Shown in pieces: positions 42,676 through 51,454 of a stretch of DNA of 64,000 nucleotides. Under the pieces are notes generated by a model. That model ran no database searches. It had not been told where the DNA came from and worked only from the letters and a program-made list of their open reading frames with translations. How positions within the stretch are numbered: the first letter of the stretch is position 1; every line of letters starts with the position of its first letter. The DNA is taken from contig NZ_JAFFSU010000027.1 in assembly GCF_017948455.1 (NCBI RefSeq), positions 1-64,000 on the forward strand, read 5' to 3'. This stretch comes from Streptomyces sp. GESEQ-4 (GTDB lineage: Bacteria > Actinomycetota > Actinomycetes > Streptomycetales > Streptomycetaceae). The position numbers and the translations under genes are program-made.

Positions 42676-43437
42676 ATGTTCTGGGTGCTGCTCCTGCTGC
42701 TCGCCTGGGCCGCCGCCGGCACATCGTGCACACGGTTGTGCCTGGCCGCCGTACGTACGGCCGCCGCGGGCCGCAGACACGACCTGACGCTGTACGAAGC
42801 GGCGTTCCTGTCCGGCGGCCCCCGCCGGGTCGCCGATCTCACGCTGGTGTCGATGGCCCGCCAGCACCGGCTGCTCCTCGCGCACACGGGCTGGGCGACG
42901 GTCGTCGACCCGCGCGGGCGGGACGAGATGGAGCGCTCGGTGATCGGGGCCATCGGACCGGAGGGGCAGTCGCCGATCGCCCCGGTGCGGGACGCCGCAG
43001 CCGCCGCCGACGCGGTCGGCAGCCTCGCCGACCGGCTGGTCACCGCGGGCCTCGCCGTACCCCTCGGCTCCCGTACGTCCGTCGGGGCCGCGGTCCGCCA
43101 GGTGCGGCTCGCCGCGGTGGCCGTTCTCGCGCTGGGCGCCGCCGCGCTGTTGACGCCCGCCCCGTCGGAGCTGCCGCCCAATCTGGTCGCCCTCTGGTTC
43201 GCGCTCCCCCTCACCCTCACCCTGAGCTGCCTGGCGAGCGCGCGGATCGAGGTGCACCCGTACTCGCACTGGGCCTCCCCGGCCGGGCAGCGCCTGCTGG
43301 GCGTCCTGGCCCTGCACGCCGGCTCGGCCGACGACCGTACGTCCCTCACGTCCGTCGCCGTCCGCGGGGTACGCGCGATCGGCGAACCGGACCTGCGCGC
43401 GGCCTTCGGGCGCCACGACCCGTACTGGCGTCACTGA
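42676..43437 (+). CDS. TIGR04222-domain membrane protein
   Basis: 253 residues from ATG 42676. N-terminal membrane segment (FWVLLLLLAWAAAG), then the TIGR04222 region (LTLYEAAFLSGGPRRVADLT, LVSMARQHRLLLAHTGW, ADRLVTAGLAVP), and two further membrane segments (about 150-195). Many members end in a Gly/Cys-rich tail and co-occur with DUF692 proteins; here the protein ends at FGRHDPYWRH without such a tail, and cysteines are few. Function unknown. Confidence 0.82.
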   Translation: MFWVLLLLLAWAAAGTSCTRLCLAAVRTAAAGRRHDLTLYEAAFLSGGPRRVADLTLVSMARQHRLLLAHTGWATVVDPRGRDEMERSVIGAIGPEGQSPIAPVRDAAAAADAVGSLADRLVTAGLAVPLGSRTSVGAAVRQVRLAAVAVLALGAAALLTPAPSELPPNLVALWFALPLTLTLSCLASARIEVHPYSHWASPAGQRLLGVLALHAGSADDRTSLTSVAVRGVRAIGEPDLRAAFGRHDPYWRH

Positions 43438-43553
43438 CACGTCAGGGGGCGCATAGGGCGCAATGGCGCCGACACCGGCGGGCGGTGCTTGCCTTCGCCG
43501 ACGGCCGACCGAAACATCCCTTCTGTTGCTGACGTGCACCGAAGGGATACCTG

Positions 43554-45209
43554 ATGAGAGCCCCCGCCCTGTACTCGGCCGCCGGGTCCTTGCTCCTGAC
43601 AGCCCTTGCCGGTGTCACCGCCCCGTCGGCCGGCGGCACCGAGGCCGCGACAGGCATCCCCGAACTGCACGGCACCGCGATCGCCGCCGCGCGCGCCGAG
43701 GCGGCCGGGATCGACTTCGGCAAGTGCGCCCTGGGACAGGACATGCCGGGCCGCATGCAGTGCGGCACGGTGACCGTCCCCCTCGACTACGCCCAGCCGA
43801 ACGGCAAGCAGATCAAACTCACCGTCAGCCGCGTGCGGGCGACCCGCAAGGACCCGCACAACAGCAAGCACGAGGTGCCCCGGCAGGGCGCCCTGGTCTA
43901 CAACCCGGGCGGGCCGGGCGCCTCTGGCATGTACTTCCCGCTGGTCGGCCTGCTCCCCGAGTGGAAGCGCATCGCCGGGGCGTACGACCTCGTCGGCTAC
44001 GCCCCGCGCGGCGTCGGCCGCTCCGCGCCGCTGTCCTGCCAGGACCCGAAGCAGTTCTTCAAGGCGCCCTCGCAGTCGCCGACGTACCCCTCTGAGGCCT
44101 ACAAGAAGGAGCGCATCGCGCAGGCCAAGGCGTATGCGCGCGGCTGCGCCAAGCGGTCGGGCAGCGCCCTGAAGCACTACCACTCCCTCAACAACGCCCG
44201 CGACCTGGACGTCCTGCGGGCCGCGCTGGGCGAGGAGAAACTGACGTTCATGGGCGCCTCGTACGGGACCTACTTCGGTGCGCTGTACGCGACGCTGTTC
44301 CCCACGCACGTGCGGCGGATGGTGTTCGACGGTCCGGTGAACCCGGACCCGGAGCAGATCTGGTACGGCAACAACCTCGCCCAGTCGGCCGCGTTCGAGG
44401 GGCGCTGGGCGGACCTGCGGAAGTGGATCGCCAAGCACGATCGCGTGTACGGCCTCGGCGACACCCCGCAGGAGGTGCTGCGCAACTACGAGAAGGCGCG
44501 GGCACGGCTGGCCGACAAGCCGGCGGGCGGCAAGGTGGGGCCGGGGCAGTTGCAGGACGTGTTTCTCACGGCCGGGTACTACGACGACTACTGGCCGGGG
44601 CGCGCGCAGGCCCTCTCGGCGTATCTGAAGGGCGATCCGCAACCGCTGATCGACATCGCCGGACCGCAGACCGAGGCGGCGGCCGAGGAGGAGAACTCGG
44701 GCGCCGTCTACACGGCCGTCGAGTGCAACGACGCGCCCTGGCCGACGGACTGGGCGGTGTGGGACCGGGACAACACCCGGCTCGCGCGCGTGGCGCCCTT
44801 CGAGACCTGGGACAACGTGTGGCTCAACCTGCCGTGCGCCTACTGGCCGGCGCCCCGGCAGCAGCCCCTCGACATGCGCACCGCGCCCGGCGCGCTGCCG
44901 CCGACGCTCATCCTGGCCGCCGAGCGGGACGCGGCCACGCCCTACGACGGCGCCCGCGAAATGCATCGGCGGCTGTCGGGCTCGGTACTGGTGACCGAGC
45001 GGGACTCCGGCACGCACGGCATCGCGGGCGGGCCGAACGCCTGCGTCAACGGGCACCTGGACGCGTATCTGCTGGAGGGCCGCCTGCCGCTGTGGCGCGC
45101 GGACTGCAAGGCACATCCGGAACCCAAGCCCGGCGCTCCGCGGTCACGCAGTCATGCATCTGCCGGCGGTCGAGGGCTGGGCGCGCCACGCGGCGGAGCC
45201 GCATATTGA
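43554..45209 (+). CDS. Secreted alpha/beta-hydrolase (tripeptidyl aminopeptidase-like)
   Basis: 551 residues; GAAGGGA lies before the ATG. Signal peptide (residues 1-32), then the peptidase S33 fold: YNPGGPGASGMYF (oxyanion loop), nucleophile elbow GASYGTYFG, LILAAERDAATPYDGA (catalytic Asp) and SGTHGIAGG (catalytic His). The usual VGFDPRGVGRS reads VGYAPRGVGRS, an Asp to Ala change next to the oxyanion region. C-terminal residues after KAHPEPKP appear to be read from an R2-type repeat (45189-45209), so the original stop may have been lost. Confidence 0.9.
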   Translation: MRAPALYSAAGSLLLTALAGVTAPSAGGTEAATGIPELHGTAIAAARAEAAGIDFGKCALGQDMPGRMQCGTVTVPLDYAQPNGKQIKLTVSRVRATRKDPHNSKHEVPRQGALVYNPGGPGASGMYFPLVGLLPEWKRIAGAYDLVGYAPRGVGRSAPLSCQDPKQFFKAPSQSPTYPSEAYKKERIAQAKAYARGCAKRSGSALKHYHSLNNARDLDVLRAALGEEKLTFMGASYGTYFGALYATLFPTHVRRMVFDGPVNPDPEQIWYGNNLAQSAAFEGRWADLRKWIAKHDRVYGLGDTPQEVLRNYEKARARLADKPAGGKVGPGQLQDVFLTAGYYDDYWPGRAQALSAYLKGDPQPLIDIAGPQTEAAAEEENSGAVYTAVECNDAPWPTDWAVWDRDNTRLARVAPFETWDNVWLNLPCAYWPAPRQQPLDMRTAPGALPPTLILAAERDAATPYDGAREMHRRLSGSVLVTERDSGTHGIAGGPNACVNGHLDAYLLEGRLPLWRADCKAHPEPKPGAPRSRSHASAGGRGLGAPRGGAAY

Positions 45210-45239
45210 TGCAGCCCCCGCGCCCCTTGCGGGGCGCGG
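45189..45239. repeat. R2-type repeat fragment plus terminator hairpin
   Basis: CGCGGCGGAGCCGCATATTG (R2, 45189 onward) then a nine-pair stem CCGCGCCCC (45218-45226) with GGGGCGCGG (45231-45239). It overlaps the peptidase 3' end and separates it from convergent hemQ, so probably terminates both. Confidence 0.75.
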
Positions 45240-45266
45240 AACCGCACCGGACGTCAACAAGTCCGC

Positions 45267-45998
45267 CTAGGCCAGCCCGGCCACCAGCTCGGTCACCGAC
45301 TTGCGGCGGCCCGTGTAGAACGGCACTTCCTCGCGGACGTGCATCCGGGCCTCGGAGGCGCGGAGGTGACGCATGAGGTCGACGATGCGGTACAGCTCGT
45401 CGGCCTCGAAGGCGAGGATCCACTCGTAGTCGCCCAGCGAGAACGAGGCGACCGTGTTGGCGCGCACGTCCGGGTAGCCGCGGGCCATCTTGCCGTGGTC
45501 GGCGAGCATGCGGCGGCGGTCCTCGTCGGGCAGCAGGTACCAGTCGTAGGAGCGCACGAACGGGTAGACGCTGATGTAGTTGCGCGGCGTCTCGTCGGCG
45601 AGGAACGCCGGGATGTGCGAGCGGTTGAACTCGGCGGGGCGGTGCAGCGCCATGTTCGACCAGACCGGCTCGAGCGCGCGGCCCAGCTTGGTGCGGCGGA
45701 AGAGGTTGTACGCCTCCTGGAGCTGGTCGCTGGTCTCCGCGTGCCACCAGATCATGAGGTCGGCGTCGGCGCGCAGCCCGGACACGTCGTAGGTGCCGCG
45801 GATCGTCACGTCCTTCGCGGCGAGCTGGTCGAACAGCTCCTGGACCTCGTCGGCGTAGCCCGCGCGGTCCTCGGGGAGGACGTCCTTCAGCTTGAAGACG
45901 GACCACAGCGTGTAGCGGATGACCTCGTTGAGGTCCTTGGCCAGCTTGCCCTTGTTCGGGACCCTGGCGGACTCGGTGGTGGGGGCGTCGTCACTCAT
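45267..45998 (-). CDS. hemQ: Coproheme decarboxylase HemQ
   Basis: 243 residues from ATG 45998. Chlorite-dismutase-fold protein of the non-chlorite-degrading clade: IRYTLWSVFKL at the N-terminus, WWHAETSDQLQEAYNLFR, YPFVRSYDWYLLPDEDRR (catalytic Tyr region) and GDYEWILAFE. Converts coproheme to heme b in the last step of the coproporphyrin-dependent pathway. The upstream hemY ends five bases before its ATG, so they form an operon. Confidence 0.94.
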   Translation of the reverse strand: MSDDAPTTESARVPNKGKLAKDLNEVIRYTLWSVFKLKDVLPEDRAGYADEVQELFDQLAAKDVTIRGTYDVSGLRADADLMIWWHAETSDQLQEAYNLFRRTKLGRALEPVWSNMALHRPAEFNRSHIPAFLADETPRNYISVYPFVRSYDWYLLPDEDRRRMLADHGKMARGYPDVRANTVASFSLGDYEWILAFEADELYRIVDLMRHLRASEARMHVREEVPFYTGRRKSVTELVAGLA

Positions 45999-46002
45999 GC
46001 CC

Positions 46003-47463
46003 TCATTCTCCCGCTCCGCCGTGCAGGCTCTGCACCGGGTGGGCGGTGAGGTCCTGCACAGCGCGCAGGTCACCGTGGATCTGGTCCGCCGCCGCGTACG
46101 CGCTGGCGATGCACGCCGGGATGCCGACGCCGTCGTACTGGGCGCCGCACACCGCTAGGCCCGGCAGCTTGGCCACGTGCTCGCGGATGCGGGCCACGCG
46201 CGCGTGGTGGCCGACGGGGTACTGGGGCAGGCCGTCGTCCCAGCGGGTGACCCGGGTCTCGACGGGGGTCGCGTCGAGACCGGTCGCCGCCTTGAGGTCG
46301 TGCCGGGACACGTCCACCAGCTCGTCGTCCGCCCGCTGGAGGATCTCGGTCTCCGCGTACCGCCCGACGGAGGTGCGCAGCACGACGAGGTCCGGGTTCC
46401 GGTCGGCGATCCAGCCCCACTTCTGCGAGGCGAAGGTGGACGCCTTGATGGTGCGCCCGTCGACCGGCGGCACGAGGAACCCGCTGCCTTCGGGAAGTGC
46501 GGTCTCGGCGCGGCGGTAGGCGAGGGTGACCAGCGCCATGGAGGCATACTCGACGGCGGAGAGCTCGGCCGCGGCGGCGGGGGCCTCGGCGCGCAGCAGG
46601 TCGGCGGCGGCAGGGGCCGGTACGGCGACGACCACCGCGTCGGCGTGCAGGACCCGGTCGCCGGTGACGACCCGCCACCCACCGGAGGACTCCCGGCGCA
46701 GCTCCGTGACGGCCGCCCCGGTGACGATCTCGCCGCCCCGCTCCCGCACCGACTCCGCCACAGCGAGCGGCAGGCTGCCCACCCCGCCCTCGATGCCCAT
46801 GAAGACGGGTCCGGTCTGCTGGGCGGCGGCCGCCTTCGCCTGGATCTCGCGGACGCCCTCCGTGAGCGAGTGGTGCGTCCGGGCCGCCTGGAAGAGCTGG
46901 GGGACCGCGGAGCGCATCGAGATGCGGTAGGCGTCGCCCGCGTAGACACCGCCCAGCAGGGGCTCCACCAGGCGGTCGACGACCTCACGGCCCAGCCGCT
47001 CGGCCACATACGCCCCGACGGCCACGTCCTCCCCCACCTCGGTGCGCGGCAGGTCGGCGTCGCGCTCGATGCGGCGCAGGCCCTCGTCGGAGAGGACGCC
47101 GGTCAGGGCGGAGGCCGTGCCGGGGACGCCCATGACGTGGCCCTTGGGCATCGGGCGCAGGGCGCCGCGGGTCCAGATCGCGGCGGACGCGGTGGCAGGC
47201 GGCTGGAGGCGGTCGGTGAGCCCCACCTCGCGGGCGAGGGCCACCGCCTCGGGGCGGCGCGCGAGCATCGACTCGGCGCCGAAGTCCACCCGCGCGCCCG
47301 CGATCTCGCCGGGCAGCAGCTTGCCGCCGACCCGGTCCGACGCCTCCAGGACGGTCACGCGCGCCCCCCGCCGCACCAGCCGGTGGGCGGCGGCCAGCCC
47401 GGCGACGCCGCCCCCGATGACGACGACCTGCCCCGCACCCGTACGACTCTCCGTTTCGCGCAT
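46003..47463 (-). CDS. hemY: Coproporphyrinogen III oxidase (HemY/CgoX)
   Basis: 486 residues. FAD-binding motif VVVIGGGVAGLAAAHRLVRRG (about 13-33), GGKLLPGEIAG, GIEGGVGSLP, and C-terminal GVGIPACIASAYAAADQI. In Gram-positive bacteria this oxygen-dependent flavoenzyme oxidises coproporphyrinogen III to coproporphyrin III, upstream of ferrochelatase and HemQ. Often annotated as protoporphyrinogen oxidase HemG/HemY. Confidence 0.94.
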   Translation of the reverse strand: MRETESRTGAGQVVVIGGGVAGLAAAHRLVRRGARVTVLEASDRVGGKLLPGEIAGARVDFGAESMLARRPEAVALAREVGLTDRLQPPATASAAIWTRGALRPMPKGHVMGVPGTASALTGVLSDEGLRRIERDADLPRTEVGEDVAVGAYVAERLGREVVDRLVEPLLGGVYAGDAYRISMRSAVPQLFQAARTHHSLTEGVREIQAKAAAAQQTGPVFMGIEGGVGSLPLAVAESVRERGGEIVTGAAVTELRRESSGGWRVVTGDRVLHADAVVVAVPAPAAADLLRAEAPAAAAELSAVEYASMALVTLAYRRAETALPEGSGFLVPPVDGRTIKASTFASQKWGWIADRNPDLVVLRTSVGRYAETEILQRADDELVDVSRHDLKAATGLDATPVETRVTRWDDGLPQYPVGHHARVARIREHVAKLPGLAVCGAQYDGVGIPACIASAYAAADQIHGDLRAVQDLTAHPVQSLHGGAGE

Positions 47464-47490
47464 GTCCCCAGCCTCTCAGACCCCACTGAC

Positions 47491-47560
47491 AGTTCCCCGC
47501 GCCCCTTTTAGGGGCGCGGGGAACTGCGCGACCAGCCCCCACGGCGCCGCAGACAAACAA
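47491..47560 (+). repeat. R1 dispersed repeat with 16-bp hairpin
   Basis: AGTTCCCCGCGCCCCT (47491-47506) and its exact reverse complement (47510-47525) around TTT, then CGCGACCAGCC. Located between divergent hemY and the DUF4349 gene, so it is not simply a terminator. Confidence 0.88.
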
Positions 47561-47691
47561 CCGCAGCGCCCCAGGGTGTCCGGCACGAGTCCCGACCGTG
47601 ACCTCTTCGGGACCGTTACCGGCCAACGTCCCGGCCCGCCCGGGCGTCGAAGTGATGTCAGTCGTCACCGACCCTCGGGGGGTAACCGCAC

Positions 47692-48669
47692 ATGCGCACA
47701 CGACGTTCCGTACGACCAGTCACGGCGCTGGCCGGCATCCTGCTGGCCGCCGCCCTCACGCTCACGGGCTGCACCGGCGCGGACGACAGCGCCGGCAGCA
47801 GCGACAGCGGCGCCGGCGCGGCCGCCGCGGCACCGGAAGGACGCGCGGAGGGCGCCACGGGCAGCGATAGCGACGCGAGCGGCGCCAAGGCCGATGCCCC
47901 GCCCAAACTGTCCGCGAGCCACATCATCCGCACGGCCTCGCTGACCGTGCAGGTCAAGGACGTCCCGAAGGCCCTGGACGAGGCCCGTACGACCGCCGAG
48001 AACGCGGGCGGCTACGTCGGCAACGAGACCACCACCCGCGACGAGCAGGGCAACGAGCGCACCCGCGTGATCCTGCGCGTGCCCGTCGACCGATACGCGG
48101 AGGTCCTCACCGATCTGGAGGGCGCGGGCAAGCTCCTCGACCGCACGGCGAAGGCGCAGGACGTCACCGAGCAGGTCGTCGACGTGGAGAGCCGCATCAA
48201 GTCGCAGCGCGCCAGCGTCGCCCGGATCCGCGAGCTGATGGACCAGGCGACCAGGCTCAGCGATGTGGTCACCCTGGAGGGCGAGTTGAGCACCCGCCAG
48301 GCCGACCTGGAGTCCCTCCTCGCCCAACAGACGTCCCTGAAGGACCGCACGACTCTGGCCACCATCACGCTCTCCCTCTCGGAGACGCCCGTGAAGAAGG
48401 AGGCCGCCAAGGACGACGACCCCGGGTTCGTGGACGCGCTCACCGGCGGCTGGGACGCGTTCGTGTCGGTGCTGCGCTGGATCGGCGTGGTGATCGCGGC
48501 GGTGCTGCCGTTCGCCGCGGCGGCGGCCCTGCTTGTCCTGCTCTGGCTGCGCCTGATCCGCCCCCGGCTGCCGCGCCGCCCGGCCCCCGCGCCCGCGATG
48601 AGCGCGCTGGGCCCGATCCCGACGGCGCACCCGGCACCGGAGCGCCCCCGCGGAGAGGACGAGGACTGA
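47692..48669 (+). CDS. DUF4349 lipoprotein
   Basis: 325 residues. Lipobox LTGC (about Cys 24), a 40-residue Ala/Ser/Gly linker, then DUF4349: IIRTASLTVQVKDVPKAL, GGYVGNETTTRDEQGNERTR, a coiled coil (VVDVESRIKSQRASVARIRE), and a C-terminal membrane helix (about 265-290) with a basic end. Envelope protein of unknown function, anchored at both ends. Confidence 0.9.
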   Translation: MRTRRSVRPVTALAGILLAAALTLTGCTGADDSAGSSDSGAGAAAAAPEGRAEGATGSDSDASGAKADAPPKLSASHIIRTASLTVQVKDVPKALDEARTTAENAGGYVGNETTTRDEQGNERTRVILRVPVDRYAEVLTDLEGAGKLLDRTAKAQDVTEQVVDVESRIKSQRASVARIRELMDQATRLSDVVTLEGELSTRQADLESLLAQQTSLKDRTTLATITLSLSETPVKKEAAKDDDPGFVDALTGGWDAFVSVLRWIGVVIAAVLPFAAAAALLVLLWLRLIRPRLPRRPAPAPAMSALGPIPTAHPAPERPRGEDED

Positions 48670-48710
48670 GGGTACGGGCTTGAAATGCCCGGCCCACGTA
48701 GCGTGTTCGC

Positions 48711-50108
48711 ATGAACATGAGCGCTGCAGGGAGTGCACGGGAACGACTGGTCGTGATCGGCGGCGACGCCGCGGGAATGTCCGCGGCGTCGCAGGCCCGC
48801 CGCCTCAAAGGCCCGGACGAGCTGGAGATCGTGGCCTTCGAACGCGGCCACTTCACCTCGTACTCGGCGTGCGGCATCCCCTACTGGGTCGGCGGCGACG
48901 TCCCCGACCGGGACCAGTTGATCGCCCGCACCCCCGAGGAGCACCGCGCCCGCGGCATCGACCTGCGCCTGCGCACCGAGGTCACGGAGATCGACGTCGA
49001 CCGACAGCGCGTACGCGCGCGTGACGTCGATTCCGGCGCCGAGTCCTGGACGTCGTACGACAAACTCGTGATCGCCACCGGTGCCCGCCCGATCCGCCCC
49101 GACATGCCGGGCGCCGACGCCCCCGGCGTCCACGGAGTCCAGACCCTCGACGACGGCCAGGCCCTCATCGACACGCTGGCACGCACGCGTGGCCGACGCG
49201 CCGTGGTCGTCGGCGCGGGCTACATCGGCGTCGAGATGGCCGAGGCCCTCATCAACCGCGGCTACGAGGTGGCGGTCGTCAACCGCGGCAGCGAGCCCAT
49301 GTCCACCCTCGACCCGGACATGGGACGCCTGGTGCACGAGGCCATGGAGGGCCTCGGCATCACCATGGTCAACGACGCGGCCGTCACCAAGATCCTCACC
49401 GGCGAGGACGGCCACGTGCGCGCGGTGGCCACGGACGCCGCCGAATACCCGGCGGACGTGGTCGTCCTGGGCATCGGCGTCCGCCCGGAGACCACCCTCG
49501 CCGCCCAGGCAGGCCTCCCCCTCGGCGCCCACGGAGGCCTGCTGACCGACCTCTCGATGCGCGTACGCGGCCACACCGACATCTGGGCCGGCGGCGACTG
49601 CGTAGAAGTCCTCGACCTGGTCTCCGGCCAGGAACGCCACATCGCGCTGGGCACCCACGCCAACAAACACGGCCAGATCATCGGCACCAACATCGGCGGC
49701 GGCTACGCCACCTTCCCCGGCGTCGTCGGCACAGCCGTCAGCAAGGTCTGCGACCTGGAAATCGCCCGCACCGGCCTCCGCGAAAAGGACGCCCGCCGAG
49801 CAGGCCTCCAATTCACCTCGGCAACCATCGAATCCACCAGCCGCGCCGGCTACTACCCCGACTCCAACCCCATGACAGTCAAAATGCTCGCCGAACGCCG
49901 CACCGGCCGCCTCCTGGGCGTCCAGATCGTAGGCAGAGAGGGCGCAGGCAAGAGGGTCGACATCGCAGCAGTAGCCCTCACAGCACGCATGACGGTAGAG
50001 CAAATGACGGCCTTGGACCTCGGCTACGCGCCCCCGTTCTCCCCAGTCTGGGACCCGGTACTGGTAGCAGCCAGAAAGGCGACAACGGCGGTACAGCAAC
50101 GCCCCTAA
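48711..50108 (+). CDS. CoA-disulfide-reductase-like FAD oxidoreductase
   Basis: 465 residues from ATG 48711 (or 48717). FAD motif VVIGGDAAGMSAASQARR, single redox Cys in SYSACGIPYWVGG as in CoA-disulfide reductases and NADH oxidases, NAD-binding VVVGAGYIGVEMAEAL, GGDCVEV, and a C-terminal dimerisation domain. Probably NAD(P)H-dependent thiol or polysulfide redox chemistry in the cytoplasm. TAGCGT six bases upstream suggests a leaderless message. The last codons run into an R1 repeat. Confidence 0.9.
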   Translation: MNMSAAGSARERLVVIGGDAAGMSAASQARRLKGPDELEIVAFERGHFTSYSACGIPYWVGGDVPDRDQLIARTPEEHRARGIDLRLRTEVTEIDVDRQRVRARDVDSGAESWTSYDKLVIATGARPIRPDMPGADAPGVHGVQTLDDGQALIDTLARTRGRRAVVVGAGYIGVEMAEALINRGYEVAVVNRGSEPMSTLDPDMGRLVHEAMEGLGITMVNDAAVTKILTGEDGHVRAVATDAAEYPADVVVLGIGVRPETTLAAQAGLPLGAHGGLLTDLSMRVRGHTDIWAGGDCVEVLDLVSGQERHIALGTHANKHGQIIGTNIGGGYATFPGVVGTAVSKVCDLEIARTGLREKDARRAGLQFTSATIESTSRAGYYPDSNPMTVKMLAERRTGRLLGVQIVGREGAGKRVDIAAVALTARMTVEQMTALDLGYAPPFSPVWDPVLVAARKATTAVQQRP

Positions 50109-50160
50109 AGGGGCGCGGGGAACTGCGCGACAAGCCACAACGAACCCGCAGCCCGCAAGC
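50101..50160 (+). repeat. R1 dispersed repeat, CAAGCC variant
   Basis: GCCCCTAAAGGGGCGCGGGG then AACTGCGCGACAAGCCACAA. Shares the CAAGCC and CGAACCCGCA variant only with the copy at 52575, 2.5 kb away. Overlaps the oxidoreductase stop codon. Confidence 0.88.
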
Positions 50161-50190
50161 AACCCACACCCCTACGGCGCACCCCGAAAA

Positions 50191-50508
50191 TCAACCAGTC
50201 CCGTTGATCCGATCAATAGCCTGACGCGCCTGCTCCGCCGGAGGCCGCGCCGGCAACGACGAAACCGACCCCGTAGAAACCGCGGCCGGCTGCTCCCCGG
50301 AGGGCCTCGCATGCGCAGCATTCCGCGCGGACCGCAACCGATGACTGACAGCCTCGTCCAACGTCACCGGCCGCTGCATCTGCGCGGCAAGCCGCCCCGC
50401 CTCCTGGCCGAGCCGGGCAATGTCCTCCCAGGGCAGATGCAGCACCAGGGAAACTTCGGCCTCGCCGTCGGGCAAGGCATGAATGGGAGGAGTAACTCGG
50501 TCGTTCAT
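50191..50508 (-). CDS. Conserved hypothetical protein
   Basis: 105 residues from ATG 50508 with GAGGAA upstream. Not recognised. The N-terminal half is compact (EAEVSLVLHLPWEDIARLGQ and EAGRLAAQMQRPVTLDEAV, a helix rich in Ala/Arg), the rest is Ala/Ser/Pro-rich. Soluble. Convergent with the oxidoreductase gene. Confidence 0.7.
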   Translation of the reverse strand: MNDRVTPPIHALPDGEAEVSLVLHLPWEDIARLGQEAGRLAAQMQRPVTLDEAVSHRLRSARNAAHARPSGEQPAAVSTGSVSSLPARPPAEQARQAIDRINGTG

Positions 50509-50628
50509 CGCCTGTTCCTCACGTCATCCCCGCGGAAGCGCCATTCCGCGGTCGGTTGAGGAGACATACGCACGCGCCCACGGCACCGTTCACCGATTCG
50601 CCGCCCTCATCGGGGGCACTACTTCCTT

Positions 50629-51453
50629 GTGGTCATCCCCGTCCATGACGTGAACCCGACGCGCCGCACGCCTTGGGTGACGTACGCCCTGATCGCGACG
50701 AACGTGGTCGTCTTCCTGTCCATGCCGGGCATAGCCGGCTCAGTGGCGGGAGAGAGCAGCCTGGCCCAGCTCTGCCACCTCCAGGCCTTCCTGGACCAGT
50801 ACGCGGCGGTGCCAAGGGAGTTGATCCACCACCAGCTGCCCCAGCTGGTGCCCACCGGTGACGTCGCCGTCGGCCGGCAGGGACCCGGCTGCGTCGTCGG
50901 CCCGCCGTCCTACGACAAGTCGCCGGAACTGAGCGTCCTCACGGCGATGTTCCTGCACGGCAGCTGGCTGCACCTGCTCGGCAACATGCTCTTCCTGCTG
51001 ATCTTCGGCAACAACGTCGAGGACCGCATGGGGCATGTGCGGTTCACGCTCTTCTACGGCGTCTGCGGCTACGCGGCGTCGTACGGCTTCGCGCTCCTCA
51101 ACGCCGACTCCGGCGAACCGCTGATCGGCGCGTCCGGGGCGATCGCCGGGGTGCTGGGCGCCTATCTGGTGCTGTATCCGAAGGCCCGCGTCTGGGTCCT
51201 CGTGCCCTTCCTGATCTTCCTGCCGCTCAGGCTGCCCGCCTGGCTGGTGCTGGGCTTCTGGTTCGTGCTCCAGGCCGTGTACTCGTCCGGCGAGGGCATC
51301 TCCGACGCGGGCACGGTGGCGTACGCGGCGCACATCGTCGGCTTCCTCGTCGGCATGCTGCTCGCGTGGCCGCTCAAGCAGGGCACCCCACCGCCACCGG
51401 AGCCGCGCGGCCTGCTGTTCGGCAGGCGGGCCCGGCCCCGGCACACGTGGTGA
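50629..51453 (+). CDS. Rhomboid-family intramembrane serine protease
   Basis: 274 residues from GTG 50629. Six or so membrane helices with the rhomboid motifs FLHGSWLHLLGNMLFL, LIGASGAIAGVLGAYL (catalytic Ser near 168) and YAAHIVGFLVGMLL (catalytic His near 235). Cleaves transmembrane substrates; targets unknown. A large soluble loop with two Cys (residues 44-90) precedes the core. No Shine-Dalgarno sequence is visible. Confidence 0.93.
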   Translation: MVIPVHDVNPTRRTPWVTYALIATNVVVFLSMPGIAGSVAGESSLAQLCHLQAFLDQYAAVPRELIHHQLPQLVPTGDVAVGRQGPGCVVGPPSYDKSPELSVLTAMFLHGSWLHLLGNMLFLLIFGNNVEDRMGHVRFTLFYGVCGYAASYGFALLNADSGEPLIGASGAIAGVLGAYLVLYPKARVWVLVPFLIFLPLRLPAWLVLGFWFVLQAVYSSGEGISDAGTVAYAAHIVGFLVGMLLAWPLKQGTPPPPEPRGLLFGRRARPRHTW

Positions 51454-51454
51454 G

